37,632 nucleotides of DNA from an uncultured Sulfolobales archaeon (GCA_938045815.1 CALIBI010000016.1:1-37632), one strand, 5' to 3'. Counted from the first letter of the stretch, positions 8,827 through 17,769 are shown. The notes: generated from the letters alone by a model not told the origin. Numbers and translations: made by a program.

Positions 8827-9805
8827 AAAGTCCTAACCACCTCCCCACTTCCTCCCTAATTAGGTCTGGTGAGTACCCAGAATTAATTAAGTGTACTACG
8901 TAAGAAAGAAGAGAAAACTCAAAATCCTTAAGGAGTAGGTAATCAAGTAACGTGTCAGCAGAGACCGGGAGTGACTTAAGTATGTTGTGGCAAAAATGTG
9001 TTGGCAAGACAGACAACACGTACTCGAAGTCATGCGTGCTCCTAGAAGTCCTAAGTATGACTTCTCTTTGTTTCTGCGTTAGCGTAGTGACAACAGCTCT
9101 TAAGTCTCCTCCCTCCAGCAAAGTCTTCCTTAGAGATGGCTTAGCCTCCTCGAACTCTTTAAGAAACTCCACACATCTAAGTCCGTAAGAAGAAACGTTC
9201 AGTTTCCTTAAAGTATTCTCAAGGCTCCTGAAGTAAAAAGCACTTAATTTTCTAGAGAACACACCAACATCTAACTCACTAATCTTCATCCTCCTATATT
9301 CCCCGAGAATCGCGGATATTACCTCACTCATAAATCCTTTCTTACTCATTATCGAAATAACCTCACTCACTTCCTTAGCTGTCTTAAGAGATTCCGCTAT
9401 GGGTGTGTCTAAATACGTGGTTTCTCTCAGTCCAGCACTCATGATGCCTGTTAAGTCACTAATTACGTACTTACTTATGTAGAGATCTATTAAGTTCACC
9501 ACATCCTCAGAAGGCTTAATTAAGCGTATCACGTTCCTCAAATCACTTTCCCAGCACTTCAGCAGCTTAGAGTATATTAGTGTGCGAGATAGTGGTAAAT
9601 CACTCCTCAGTTCCCTACCAACACATGAGCTAATCTCAAAACCCTGCAAAGCAGATAGTAGGCCAGTGAATGTGTAGGTCACTAACTCATTAATTCTCCT
9701 CATGTTTTCCGGGTGTAAGGTTCTGTGGGTGCGTATCTTGATGTAATTAAAGAATATCTCGTCATTCACTGAAACAACCACCAAGCTAACCTCCAAAAAC
9801 TTCAT
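8807..9805 (-). CDS. atpC: A-type ATP synthase subunit C (V-type d homologue)
   Basis: Funnel-shaped subunit that seats the central stalk on the membrane c-ring. The protein is 332 residues, almost entirely helical, and repetitive in the way of this family (three related three-helix units). Motifs are less conserved than in A or B, so the call rests on size, all-helical content and the invariant position between E and F. ATG 9805 overlaps atpE by 20 bp, and the stop overlaps atpF. Confidence 0.85.
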   Translation of the reverse strand: MKFLEVSLVVVSVNDEIFFNYIKIRTHRTLHPENMRRINELVTYTFTGLLSALQGFEISSCVGRELRSDLPLSRTLIYSKLLKCWESDLRNVIRLIKPSEDVVNLIDLYISKYVISDLTGIMSAGLRETTYLDTPIAESLKTAKEVSEVISIMSKKGFMSEVISAILGEYRRMKISELDVGVFSRKLSAFYFRSLENTLRKLNVSSYGLRCVEFLKEFEEAKPSLRKTLLEGGDLRAVVTTLTQKQREVILRTSRSTHDFEYVLSVLPTHFCHNILKSLPVSADTLLDYLLLKDFEFSLLSYVVHLINSGYSPDLIREEVGRWLGLYESITK

Positions 9806-10382
9806 TGTTTAGTTTTTTGTATATAATGGAAAGCAGTCTCTCAAGTCTGGTAGTGTAGGTATTATCTAAACCTAAAGACCCATCTTCTAATTCCACTAAT
9901 ACACCACCCACGCTCTCCGGAGGGAGTATCTTTATTTCCTTGACTCTACCCTCAATACCCAGCTCCCTCAACACATCCTTAATTAAGGGGACATCCCTCT
10001 CAACAACACCTACGTTTATCTTCTGTTCAGTGTGTAGCTCGTTAAGGCATTCAGTAATTAACTTTTTAAGAGAGTTTCTTCTTTCTGCATTACCTACTTC
10101 TTTAATCTTGCTTAAGATTTCTTCCCTTAATTCCTTGACTATTTCGTTTTTTAGGTTGAGGAGTCTCATGCTTACTTCTAAGTTCTTCTCACTTAATTTC
10201 TTCGATAGTTCGTCTCTCAACTCTCTTAACTCAGCTTCCTTCACTAACTCATATCTTCTTGAATACTCCCTCATAGCCTCATCTAGTATCTTCTTAGCTT
10301 CCTCCTCAGCACTCTTTATTATGGCGTCTGCTTTAGCTCTCGCTTTCTTCAGAATCTCAGCACGTAACGCCTCTAGGCTCAT
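9786..10382 (-). CDS. atpE: A-type ATP synthase subunit E
   Basis: Peripheral stalk subunit that pairs with subunit H. The N-terminal half (about residues 1-105) is a long charged coiled coil with alanine/lysine/glutamate heptads (KKARAKADAIIKSAEEEAKK). The C-terminal half is the globular domain that binds the A3B3 head, recognisable by ESVGGVLVELEDGSLGLDNTYTTRLERL. Its 198 residues are typical. ATG 10382 lies 26 bp after atpK, and a long frame on the opposite strand is only a shadow of its biased codons. Confidence 0.93.
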   Translation of the reverse strand: MSLEALRAEILKKARAKADAIIKSAEEEAKKILDEAMREYSRRYELVKEAELRELRDELSKKLSEKNLEVSMRLLNLKNEIVKELREEILSKIKEVGNAERRNSLKKLITECLNELHTEQKINVGVVERDVPLIKDVLRELGIEGRVKEIKILPPESVGGVLVELEDGSLGLDNTYTTRLERLLSIIYKKLNNEVFGG

Positions 10383-10408
10383 GTCTCCATCCTCTGCAGG
10401 CTTAAGAC

Positions 10409-10888
10409 CTAGATTGGTAAGCCAGCAACTAACGTTGTTAGCAGATACCCGAGAACCATCCCCAGTATACCGAGCATCTCGACGTAAGCAGCAAGTATTA
10501 GTGAGGGGACCAGCATTCTCCCCCCAGCTTTAGGTAACTCAACTATGCCAGACATACATATGACTCCCTGATACCAGGCAGAGAATAACTCAGCAACCAT
10601 TACGAAAGCACCTATACCTAAGAACGCGGCCGCTTTAAGCCAAGTTACTTCAGGAATTCCCGGCAGAACGGACGTAAGACCTAGCAGTGTGAATATGAAT
10701 CCATAGAATGTTTGAGTCATCGGCAGAGAAGAGAGTATGAGGACCTGCTTAAAACTACCTGGATCTTCAGATATGACGGAAAGACCTGCTGACGCAGCCT
10801 TACCCATACCTAGTGAAGACCCTATGACACCACCAACAACCCCTAAAGCAAGACCGAAAGATGCTATTGCCTGAGGACTTAAGGACAC
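10409..10888 (-). CDS. atpK: A-type ATP synthase subunit K (c-ring proteolipid)
   Basis: Membrane rotor proteolipid with four predicted transmembrane helices, that is, two fused hairpins. The ion-binding glutamate is in helix 4 (AAYVEMLGILG). Helix 2 has LPMTQTFYG instead of a second carboxylate and helix 3 has LFSAWYQG, matching the Na+-ligand positions of Enterococcus hirae NtpK (T64, Q65, Y68, Q110, E139). GTG 10888 has GAGGTG six bases upstream. GTG 10897 is also possible and would make a nearly leaderless message from the TATA box at 10918. Having its own promoter inside the cluster would allow extra synthesis of a subunit needed in many copies. Confidence 0.93.
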   Translation of the reverse strand: MSLSPQAIASFGLALGVVGGVIGSSLGMGKAASAGLSVISEDPGSFKQVLILSSLPMTQTFYGFIFTLLGLTSVLPGIPEVTWLKAAAFLGIGAFVMVAELFSAWYQGVICMSGIVELPKAGGRMLVPSLILAAYVEMLGILGMVLGYLLTTLVAGLPI

Positions 10889-10917
10889 CTCACACACCTC
10901 GTTAAATTTTTAGAAAA

Positions 10918-10926
10918 GTTTTTAAG
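10918..10926 (-). promoter_or_regulatory. TATA box upstream of atpK
   Basis: Minus-strand CTTAAAAAC in an AT-rich 70-bp gap between atpI and atpK predicts a transcript start near 10896, right at the atpK start codon. It would be an internal promoter of the ATP synthase cluster. Confidence 0.5.
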
Positions 10927-10966
10927 TTTAATCACAAAAATTCAGCCAACAACTCAGCAGAGGAAG

Positions 10967-12997
10967 CTATACCGACTTACCCAAGGTAACGTGTTTCTCT
11001 ATCTTTAAAGCAAACGGCGTGAATTCTCTGCCGTTCCCATCATACCACTTAGGAAGGAACTCAACAAAACATAACCTCATAGAGTGAACAAACCCTCCTA
11101 TAGCTCCGAAAACCAGGTTGAACATATTCATAAATACAGCGATAACGATCATTATTACTAACCCCAAGACAGCGCCCGCAAGAGGTGCTAAACCTGAGAA
11201 ATACTCGTAAACACTGAAAGACAATTTATTGAAGTTGACAGCCATCACGTAAGTAGCTATGCCTAACCCAGCTATCCTGGAGTACGAGAGAACATCGCCT
11301 AGCAAGCCAGTAATGTTGAATATCCACATAAAGAGACCGATACCACCTAAAGACTTAACAGTACCTATAATCATTACTAGTACTCCAATAAGTGACGCGT
11401 ATAACATGTAGGTGTATGCTTCATTACTTAGAGGTAGTAAGTCGTAGCGAAGGAATTCGTGCAACACGTACGGTATGCCGAAAATCTCAGAGATTATTAA
11501 GCCGGCACCACTCAAGACCCTGCCTAAATCCCTAGCCTTGACACCTATAATCACTGAGAGAACGTACCCTAAGTTTATGTGTACGAGACCGATAACTAGT
11601 GCTAGAACCAGGAAGAACATAGGGTCTGATAAGTTGATTAGGGATGGTATGTTGATTAAGCCGCTACTTACCTCACTAGCAATGACCAGCATCACGCGCC
11701 CACCCTCAAAACATACTGAGTATCCCGCGAAGGTATTCGATAAAACACCGAAAATAGTGGAGGAAAGACCCAGCATCAGCAACATCTTCTTTAGTGAGAT
11801 ATAGTTGGGTGAGTAAGGATTATCTATAAACCCACTCCTATCCAAGACATACTTAACTATCAGGAGGAGTATTAGGCCGTAGACAGCGTCAGCCATTATA
11901 AAACCGAAAAACGCTAGGAAGGAGTAGGTGAGGATTGGGGTAGGGTCCCACTCGCCGGGTGAGGGCAAACCGTAAAACCTTGTTAGGAGTTCAAATGGTT
12001 TGAGCGGTCTCGGGTTCTTTAGTTTTGAGGGTGGTTTCTTGTCTGTTGAGACCTTAACTATTAAGTAGGTACTTATCTCGCTACTTAATCTATTCTCTAG
12101 AGTTTTGAGGGATTCTTCAGGAATCCATCCCTCCACAGCTAGTAAGTACTCTCCGCTAGCAGCACTGAGGAGGAAATCAAGTCTAGACTTGATTAAGTCG
12201 CTGATCACCTTAGCTAGAGCAAGCAACTCTAAGTTATCTCTCAAGATTTTTTCTAGTTCATTATCTGTTTTCTCTAGAGCGGCTCTAAGCTCCTCAATAT
12301 GCTTACTCAAGTAATTCAAGTACTCAGATATTGGGGAGTCCTGCTTAGGGAACTCAATAATTTCTGCTCTAGCCTTACTAAGTAGTTCCTGAACCTCTTT
12401 CCAGGCACTCGAAACACCAACCATAAAAACTATCGTTTCGTCCCCTACAAAACCCCACTTAACTACCACGTCTCTAGGTATTGACGTAATGAGTGGTTCA
12501 ATATCTTGCGACTTACCTAAAGCCACCACAGAGAAGAGAGCCTCACCAGCAAATGAGAGCTCAAAAACCCTCAGATTTTCACTGACTTCACGCTTAATTA
12601 CCTCAAGCGCTTTAACTTGCTTTAAACACTTACTAATTTCGTCTGACAGTTTTTTCTTGTTACTAACTAGATTCTCGATTTCTTGACGCACCTTACTTAG
12701 CTTGAGGTGGAGTTCATTCACGACTCTATCTAGGTCCTCAAGACTTACTTCTCTCTTAAGATCTACTACGGTGAACTTATAGTAACTCTCAATAATGTCT
12801 ACCAGGTTTGAGAAAGCTCGCACTTTTTCTGCGTAGTTCTTAAGCTTCTCCTTATCTTCCTCACTCAGCTCTCCTGAAGTTTCTACGTGCATGACGCCCA
12901 GGCTTTGAAGCGTGTTAGTAGTCTTACTACTTAAGTCTTTAGGAACCAGCAACCTAACGTAGTAGAGTCTTTCAGGAACCGATACTATGAGCTTCAT
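10967..12997 (-). CDS. atpI: A-type ATP synthase subunit I (V-type a homologue)
   Basis: Membrane stator subunit forming the ion half-channels against the K ring. The N-terminal half (about 1-350) is soluble with coiled-coil segments that hold the peripheral stalks. The C-terminal half has seven to eight hydrophobic helices, including FLAFFGFIMADAVYGLILLL, NITGLLGDVLSYSRIAGLGIAT (with the conserved arginine) and GAIGGFVHSMRLCFVEFLPKWY. Its 676 residues are normal. The start is ATG 12997 in a TGATG overlap with atpH, or GTG 13000. Confidence 0.96.
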   Translation of the reverse strand: MKLIVSVPERLYYVRLLVPKDLSSKTTNTLQSLGVMHVETSGELSEEDKEKLKNYAEKVRAFSNLVDIIESYYKFTVVDLKREVSLEDLDRVVNELHLKLSKVRQEIENLVSNKKKLSDEISKCLKQVKALEVIKREVSENLRVFELSFAGEALFSVVALGKSQDIEPLITSIPRDVVVKWGFVGDETIVFMVGVSSAWKEVQELLSKARAEIIEFPKQDSPISEYLNYLSKHIEELRAALEKTDNELEKILRDNLELLALAKVISDLIKSRLDFLLSAASGEYLLAVEGWIPEESLKTLENRLSSEISTYLIVKVSTDKKPPSKLKNPRPLKPFELLTRFYGLPSPGEWDPTPILTYSFLAFFGFIMADAVYGLILLLIVKYVLDRSGFIDNPYSPNYISLKKMLLMLGLSSTIFGVLSNTFAGYSVCFEGGRVMLVIASEVSSGLINIPSLINLSDPMFFLVLALVIGLVHINLGYVLSVIIGVKARDLGRVLSGAGLIISEIFGIPYVLHEFLRYDLLPLSNEAYTYMLYASLIGVLVMIIGTVKSLGGIGLFMWIFNITGLLGDVLSYSRIAGLGIATYVMAVNFNKLSFSVYEYFSGLAPLAGAVLGLVIMIVIAVFMNMFNLVFGAIGGFVHSMRLCFVEFLPKWYDGNGREFTPFALKIEKHVTLGKSV

Positions 12998-13296
12998 CAC
13001 AGCTCCCTTAAACCCATAACTACATCCACTATCTTTCTAACTAGGTCTTCCTTCTTCTCAGCAAAAGACTTAAGAATTGATTGCCTCCGCTCTTCCGCTC
13101 TAGACTCAATTTCCTTAATCCTTAACTCAAACTCTCTAATTATTTTCTCCCTCTCCTCAGGTCCTAGGAGATTTACTAGAGGTTTTGACTTAAGTTCTGC
13201 AGCATCCTTCCTAGCTCTACTCAAGATCTCCTCCGCTTTCTTTCCAGCTTCCTCAACAATCTTCCTAGCTTCCTCCTCTATCTCACTGATTGACAT
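12997..13296 (-). CDS. atpH: A-type ATP synthase subunit H (peripheral stalk)
   Basis: A 99-residue, almost wholly coiled-coil protein, the partner of subunit E in the peripheral stalk. Alanine/glutamate/lysine heptads (EEEARKIVEEAGKKAEEILSRARK) run through the protein with a proline-containing break at LLGPEEREK. It is the first gene of the cluster and is followed by atpI in a TGATG overlap. Sequence conservation in this family is low, and the call leans on composition and position. Confidence 0.85.
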   Translation of the reverse strand: MSISEIEEEARKIVEEAGKKAEEILSRARKDAAELKSKPLVNLLGPEEREKIIREFELRIKEIESRAEERRQSILKSFAEKKEDLVRKIVDVVMGLREL

Positions 13297-13499
13297 TCAA
13301 ACCCCTAAAAAACACTACATAATCCCTTATTAATCATGTCACCAAGTTCTGAAGACATCCCCAACTACGTTACCGTGATGAGACATACTAGGAGCTGCGT
13401 GTTTGACTCTTCACGCACTAGAGAACAGTGTTCTCAACCTTTAATACGATGTTGGTGAGACTAGTTATAATTGTTTTAGCCCTAAATACTTAGGAATAG
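13297..13499. promoter_or_regulatory. Divergent intergenic region with two hairpins
   Basis: This 203-bp gap separates the ATP synthase cluster (leftward) from the PIN ATPase gene (rightward). It contains TGCGTG/CACGCA arms (13396-13401 and 13412-13417) and the interrupted palindrome GAGAACA-G-TGTTCTC (13421-13435). TTATAATT near 13465 is a suitable TATA box for the PIN ATPase gene. For the ATP synthase side, the T-rich TTTTTTAGG about 10-20 bp before atpH is the only weak candidate. Confidence 0.45.
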
Positions 13500-15038
13500 G
13501 TGTGTGGAGTGAGAGAGATTGGAGTAGAGACCTACGTGCCTGACGCTAGCGTGATAACTAACGGAGTACTTAAAATGATTGTTGTTGAGGGCAGGATTAA
13601 AGGCACTTTAATTATTTTAAGAGAACTCATAGATTATTTTGAGTCCCTAGCTAAGAGTAATAGGTCGCTAGGTATACTAGGACTTGATGAGATGAGGTTT
13701 GTTAGGACTGCTTGCAGTTCTAGGGGGGTGCCTGTCGAGGTTGTTTCTGCTGGCAGGAGAGCTGAAGACATAGACGCTTTAGTTAGGTGGTATGCTTTAG
13801 ACACCGGCGCAACACTAATAACTTCCTCGAAGACTCAGCAACTAGCTAGTGAGGCTCTCGGGGTGAAGGTTCTCTACGTGGAGCCTCCTAGAAGCCGCTT
13901 AACAACTCTTGAGAGGTTTTTCAACGATAAAACCATGTCTATACACTTGAAGGAGGGAGCACCCCCCTACGCTAAGCAGGGGAGACCTGGTAAGTGGAGA
14001 CTAGTACAACTCTCCGAGAACCCCTTAAGTAGGGAGGAGATAGAAGCAATAGCTGACGAAATTCTTGAGGTAGCTCGCACAGACCCTGAAGCTGTTATAG
14101 AAATCGAGAGACCCAACTCAATAATAATACAGCTAAACCTCTACAGAATAATAATAGCAAGACCCCCCATGAGTGATGGTTGGGAAATAACTGCAGTGAA
14201 GCCTCTCGTTAGACCTAAGCTTGAGGATTATGTTCTCCCGGAGAAGCTGATGAAGAGACTTGAAGAGAGAGCTGAAGGTATACTGATAGCTGGTGCTCCA
14301 GGGATGGGTAAAACCACCTTCGCTCAAGCTCTTGCAGACTACTACAAGAGGAAGAATAAGGTAGTTAAGACTATCGAGTCTCCTAGAGACATGCACCTAC
14401 CTCCTGAAATCACACAGTACTCTAAAACATACGCCACGTCCGACGAACTACACGACATACTCCTCCTATCGAGACCTGATTACACAGTCTTTGATGAGCT
14501 GCGGACAGACAACGACTTCAAGTTATATGTTGACTTGAGGCTTGCTGGAATAGGCATGATCGGGGTGATTCACGCGACGTCACCTATTGACGCGTTACAG
14601 AGATTTATTGGGAGGATAGACCTAGGTATGATACCTTCAGTTATTGATACTGTGCTTTTCTTGGAGGAGGGTGAGGTGCGTAAGGTTTATGACGTCAGCA
14701 TGAGTGTTAAGTTACCTACAGGTCTTAAGGAAGCAGACCTTGCTAGACCCGTCGTTGAGGTTAGAGACTTTCTGAGCGGGCAACTCGAGTATGAGATGTA
14801 CACTTTCGGTGAGCAAACAGTGGTGGTTCCGGTTAAGCAAGCGGTAGGGGGTGATTTCGAAGCTATGGTTAGGAAAGCGATACTATCGCTTCTCCCATCA
14901 GCTGAGGTAACGTTTGACGGCAGCATAGTCACGGTAGTAGTGCCTAAGGAGGAAGCCAGATCAACGAGGAAGCTGAAGAGGAGACTAGCAAATATTGAGA
15001 GGAAGTATGGAGTGATAATCTCTCTCAGAATGATTTAA
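13500..15038 (+). CDS. PIN domain / P-loop ATPase / KH domain protein
   Basis: Archaeal PINc-VapC-type ATPase. An N-terminal PIN nuclease-like domain occupies about residues 10-130, with acidic residues in TYVPDASVIT, GLDEMRF, RRAEDIDALV and YALDTGATLIT. A PilT/VirB11-like ATPase follows with Walker A GAPGMGKTTFAQ at about 265-276, TVFDELRTDNDF as the Walker B region, and VIHATSPIDALQR. A C-terminal KH-like RNA-binding segment lies at about 430-512 (LPSAEVTFDGSIVTVVVPK). Likely cytoplasmic and RNA-linked, but no precise substrate is known to me. The start is GTG 13500, or GTG 13509 three codons later. Confidence 0.9.
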   Translation: MCGVREIGVETYVPDASVITNGVLKMIVVEGRIKGTLIILRELIDYFESLAKSNRSLGILGLDEMRFVRTACSSRGVPVEVVSAGRRAEDIDALVRWYALDTGATLITSSKTQQLASEALGVKVLYVEPPRSRLTTLERFFNDKTMSIHLKEGAPPYAKQGRPGKWRLVQLSENPLSREEIEAIADEILEVARTDPEAVIEIERPNSIIIQLNLYRIIIARPPMSDGWEITAVKPLVRPKLEDYVLPEKLMKRLEERAEGILIAGAPGMGKTTFAQALADYYKRKNKVVKTIESPRDMHLPPEITQYSKTYATSDELHDILLLSRPDYTVFDELRTDNDFKLYVDLRLAGIGMIGVIHATSPIDALQRFIGRIDLGMIPSVIDTVLFLEEGEVRKVYDVSMSVKLPTGLKEADLARPVVEVRDFLSGQLEYEMYTFGEQTVVVPVKQAVGGDFEAMVRKAILSLLPSAEVTFDGSIVTVVVPKEEARSTRKLKRRLANIERKYGVIISLRMI

Positions 15039-15047
15039 CACAGGAAA

Positions 15048-15800
15048 CTATTTCTTCTTGATAGCTCTTATGATTTCTCTAGCTTTCTCCGTGTTCTCCT
15101 CAACCACAGTACCAGTCACTACTATGTCAGCGCCTGAGTTAATCACTTCTTTAGCTTGTTCGTATGTTCTTATCCCGCCACCAACTATCAACACAGAGTC
15201 CCCCTTAACAGTTGAAGCTTTCTTAATGAATTTTGGTGGTATAGGTTCTGGAGCTCCTGAGCCCGCCTCAAGATACACGTACCTCATACCTAGAAACCTA
15301 GCTGCTAGAACGTATGCTGCACCCAATTCCGGCTTGTCGTAGGGGACTGGTCTTGCTCTCCCTACGTAACCTGCCGCACCACCGTACCCAACTATCACGT
15401 ACCCTGTGGGAAGAGCCTCCAGCCCGTACTTAGCTACGATCGGTGCTCCAAGAACTTGAGCTCCTATTATGAAGTACGGGTCGTCCGAGTTCAGAAGCGA
15501 CATGAAGAGTATGGCGTCAGCGTATTTCGAGATTCCTGACACGTTGCCTGGAAACAGTATTATCGGCAAACCCCACTTCTTTAAACTCACTACTAACTCA
15601 TCCACGTCTTTTTCAGAGACCCCTATCGAGCCACCCACTAAGAAAGCGTCAGTACCTTCCGAAACCGTTAACTCAGCTACTTTATCAACCTTGCTTAAAT
15701 CGCTTATTTTGTCAGGATCTAGCAAAGTAAAGTGTATCTTCTCTCCCGAACTAAGCTTACTTCTGAGGTATGAGTCAACCCAGAACTTACGTTCACTCAA
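15048..15800 (-). CDS. Geranylgeranylglyceryl phosphate synthase
   Basis: Makes the first ether bond of archaeal membrane lipids by joining sn-glycerol-1-phosphate to geranylgeranyl diphosphate. The TIM-barrel signature residues are present: FTLLDPDK near the N-terminus, FLVGGSIGV, PIILFPGNVSGISKYADAI, the YLEAGSGAPEPIP phosphate and glycerol site, VGGGIRTYEQA, and IVVTGTVVEEN. I choose TTG 15800 (MSERKFWVDSYL), which is preceded by AAGGGGGAA and overlaps Elf1 by 8 bp. TTG 15818 would add six residues. It converges on the PIN ATPase gene with a 9-bp gap. Confidence 0.96.
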   Translation of the reverse strand: MSERKFWVDSYLRSKLSSGEKIHFTLLDPDKISDLSKVDKVAELTVSEGTDAFLVGGSIGVSEKDVDELVVSLKKWGLPIILFPGNVSGISKYADAILFMSLLNSDDPYFIIGAQVLGAPIVAKYGLEALPTGYVIVGYGGAAGYVGRARPVPYDKPELGAAYVLAARFLGMRYVYLEAGSGAPEPIPPKFIKKASTVKGDSVLIVGGGIRTYEQAKEVINSGADIVVTGTVVEENTEKAREIIRAIKKK

Positions 15801-16101
15801 TAGCTTCCCCCTTCTCAAACCAGGTCTTCATCTTGTCACTACCGAAGAATTCTAGAAACCTAGAATACGCGTCAACAGCTTCAAAAATGGAAGGCAACTC
15901 TACTAACTCAGCTCTCAACCCACACTTGGGATTCATGCACTTAATCAGAGCTTTCTTCTTCTCCTCACCAGCGTCGTTAACGTACGTCTCAACATCTATT
16001 ATTATGGTTATGGAGCCGCACGCAGGACACTGAAAAACCCTCGGCAGGGTTTTCTGCGGAGGTCTAAACACCTTATACTTTTTCCTACTCCTCCTCCCCA
16101 C
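15793..16101 (-). CDS. Elf1-like transcription elongation factor (zinc ribbon)
   Basis: A 102-residue archaeal homologue of eukaryotic Elf1 (COG4888), which acts with elongating RNA polymerase. The protein begins with the typical basic tail MGRRSRKKYKVFRPP, followed by a four-cysteine zinc ribbon: CPAC at about residues 25-28 and CMNPKC at about 55-60. A helical end then carries a short acidic segment. The start is GTG 16101, nearly leaderless relative to the TATA box at 16131. It is cotranscribed with GGGP synthase, whose start overlaps its end. Confidence 0.9.
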   Translation of the reverse strand: MGRRSRKKYKVFRPPQKTLPRVFQCPACGSITIIIDVETYVNDAGEEKKKALIKCMNPKCGLRAELVELPSIFEAVDAYSRFLEFFGSDKMKTWFEKGEAIE

Positions 16102-16401
16102 ACAACCACCAATACACTAAGAACACAAATCTTATAAGTAATTCTGAATAAATCACCCAATAAACCAAGTCTAGAGGAAGCAAGCCCTGTTTAAGTGTTA
16201 GAAAGTATTAGAAGCTTAGTCTTAAGTAGCACGTAGACACTACACTACCACCTCTCATCGCACTGAAAGAGTCTTCCAGCTCTTAACACACCAACCCCGT
16301 ATTCAGGGATTCAAAGATTGAGGTATCGAAGCACAAGCATACCTACATTAAGGTCAGGAGAATAGAGGGAGAGCTCGTGCTAAGCTCACGTTACCTATTC
16401 T
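16102..16401. other. 300-bp intergenic region, mostly without recognised content
   Basis: Apart from a minus-strand TATA box (CTTATAAG, 16131-16138) serving the Elf1 gene, I see no RNA gene, no repeat shared with the rest of the window and no convincing ORF. A short + strand open stretch of about 40 codons up to the stop near 16415 (starting around TNPVFRDSKIEVSKHKHTYI) has no start codon or recognised family. It may be a decayed gene end or chance. Confidence 0.4.
16131..16138 (-). promoter_or_regulatory. TATA box of Elf1-GGGP synthase operon
   Basis: CTTATAAG lies about 30 bp upstream of the GTG start of the Elf1 gene, predicting a near-leaderless transcript. Confidence 0.55.
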
Positions 16402-17769
16402 TCATTTACGCTTAATCATCAACTCTACTATCGTTACTAATACTAGTACGTTCCTAATCATTGCTAGCCACTGAGTTGGTGAGTCTATTGTCCACGGGTT
16501 GAACCCGGTCCCTATCGGTATTATCTTCGATACTACAGACCTGAGTGTTGTGTCTTCGAAGAACGCTATTATTAGGAAGAAATTTGCTGTGTCTGCAATC
16601 ACGTATTTCTTTAGTTCTTTCTTATTGAGTGCTAAGATAGCGATCGGGGATATCAACAGAATCATTTGGGGTGTGAATACGTAGTTTAGTGTTACTGTAA
16701 ACCCTACTGAAGCGTAAGCTAGTGAGATCATATCTTTCGGGTTTCTGAGTGTTTGTATAGCTACTATCGTGAGCGCTGTTAATCCGAAGAACACGTAGAA
16801 GTACCTATGTAGTGGGTTGAAGATATCTGGGATTAGCAACGCGTAAATACAGTTCTCACAATACCAGCTCGCGTGATGGTTTATGAACGCGAAAAAACCC
16901 TCAACAGACATAACGTACATTAGGATGAAGGGAGTTAGCCCCCCTACTAGGAAGGAGACTACGTATAGTATTAAGTTTCTTAGGGACTGCTTACCCCTCA
17001 CCACGTCCCTCAGTAAGTATGTTATCTGAGGTATTAGGAGTCCGCCAGTCAGTATCTTACCGGCTACGGAGAGTCCTAGTAAGAGTCCGGAGGCTCTGTA
17101 GTTCTTTTTCATGAAGTAATATAAGGAACTCACTGCGAGACCTGAAGCTATTAGGTCCCAGTTGTAAGTAGTGTATAGTATTGTTGAGGGGAGAACTAGA
17201 AAGAAAAGGGCTCTCCACGCATCTAGGCCCTGAAACAAGACGATTCTCTTTACATAATATAAACACAAAACCATGAAGAAGAACAGTATCAGCGACTGAA
17301 ACACGTAGTTCAGGGACGACGAAACACTGAAGAATTGTTCGGTAGTTGTGGCTAACTTATCTGAAATACTAAAAGATACGCAGGTAGTTATGAACCAGAA
17401 GAAACCTACTAGTGGCGGGTACTCAAACTTGTAATCCAAGTAAGGAACAGGACATAGTTTAGTTCTGCTTACTAAGTCCTCGAAAGACTTAGGACTGAAC
17501 CAGTACTCGAGCAATCTTCCCCTATTACTTACTAAACTCGTGGAGAATCTTACGGAGAACACGCCGTGAACTATGTCGTTGTATTTTAGTCCAGTCAGCC
17601 CTAAAGGAGTTTGCGTAAATGGCGCGTGAAGTATGAAGGAAATCATGAAGACCGTGTAGAGAGCTAGGAAGGTACTGGTTAGGGGTCTGAGCCTCCTGAA
17701 AGTATGTAGTACCAGGATAACAGTCAGAGTAGTAAGGAAGAGAGCAAACAGAGTTAATGCTTCACTCAA
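16402..17769 (-). CDS. Polytopic membrane protein, GT87/DUF2029-like glycosyltransferase
   Basis: A 455-residue integral membrane protein with about ten to twelve hydrophobic helices. The first extracytoplasmic loop holds KYNDIVHGVF, and after it comes YKFEYPPLVGFFWF, the YPP motif seen in GT-C sugar transferases. YNWDLIASGLAVSSLYYFMKKNYRASGLLLGLSVAGKI matches the helix-loop-helix of GT87 (polyprenol-phosphate mannose-dependent mannosyltransferase) proteins. It may therefore transfer sugars outside the membrane in glycolipid or glycoprotein synthesis; donor and acceptor are unknown. It lies alone between two larger gaps. Confidence 0.65.
   Translation of the reverse strand: MSEALTLFALFLTTLTVILVLHTFRRLRPLTSTFLALYTVFMISFILHAPFTQTPLGLTGLKYNDIVHGVFSVRFSTSLVSNRGRLLEYWFSPKSFEDLVSRTKLCPVPYLDYKFEYPPLVGFFWFITTCVSFSISDKLATTTEQFFSVSSSLNYVFQSLILFFFMVLCLYYVKRIVLFQGLDAWRALFFLVLPSTILYTTYNWDLIASGLAVSSLYYFMKKNYRASGLLLGLSVAGKILTGGLLIPQITYLLRDVVRGKQSLRNLILYVVSFLVGGLTPFILMYVMSVEGFFAFINHHASWYCENCIYALLIPDIFNPLHRYFYVFFGLTALTIVAIQTLRNPKDMISLAYASVGFTVTLNYVFTPQMILLISPIAILALNKKELKKYVIADTANFFLIIAFFEDTTLRSVVSKIIPIGTGFNPWTIDSPTQWLAMIRNVLVLVTIVELMIKRK

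Noticed and set aside
9940-10533. 197-codon open frame on the + strand opposite atpE
   Set aside because: Serine/leucine-rich translation typical of an antisense shadow of a charged coiled-coil gene; it also crosses into atpK.
13372-13420. Possible C/D box sRNA starting GTGATGA
   Set aside because: No D' or D box CTGA follows; only CTGC is present.
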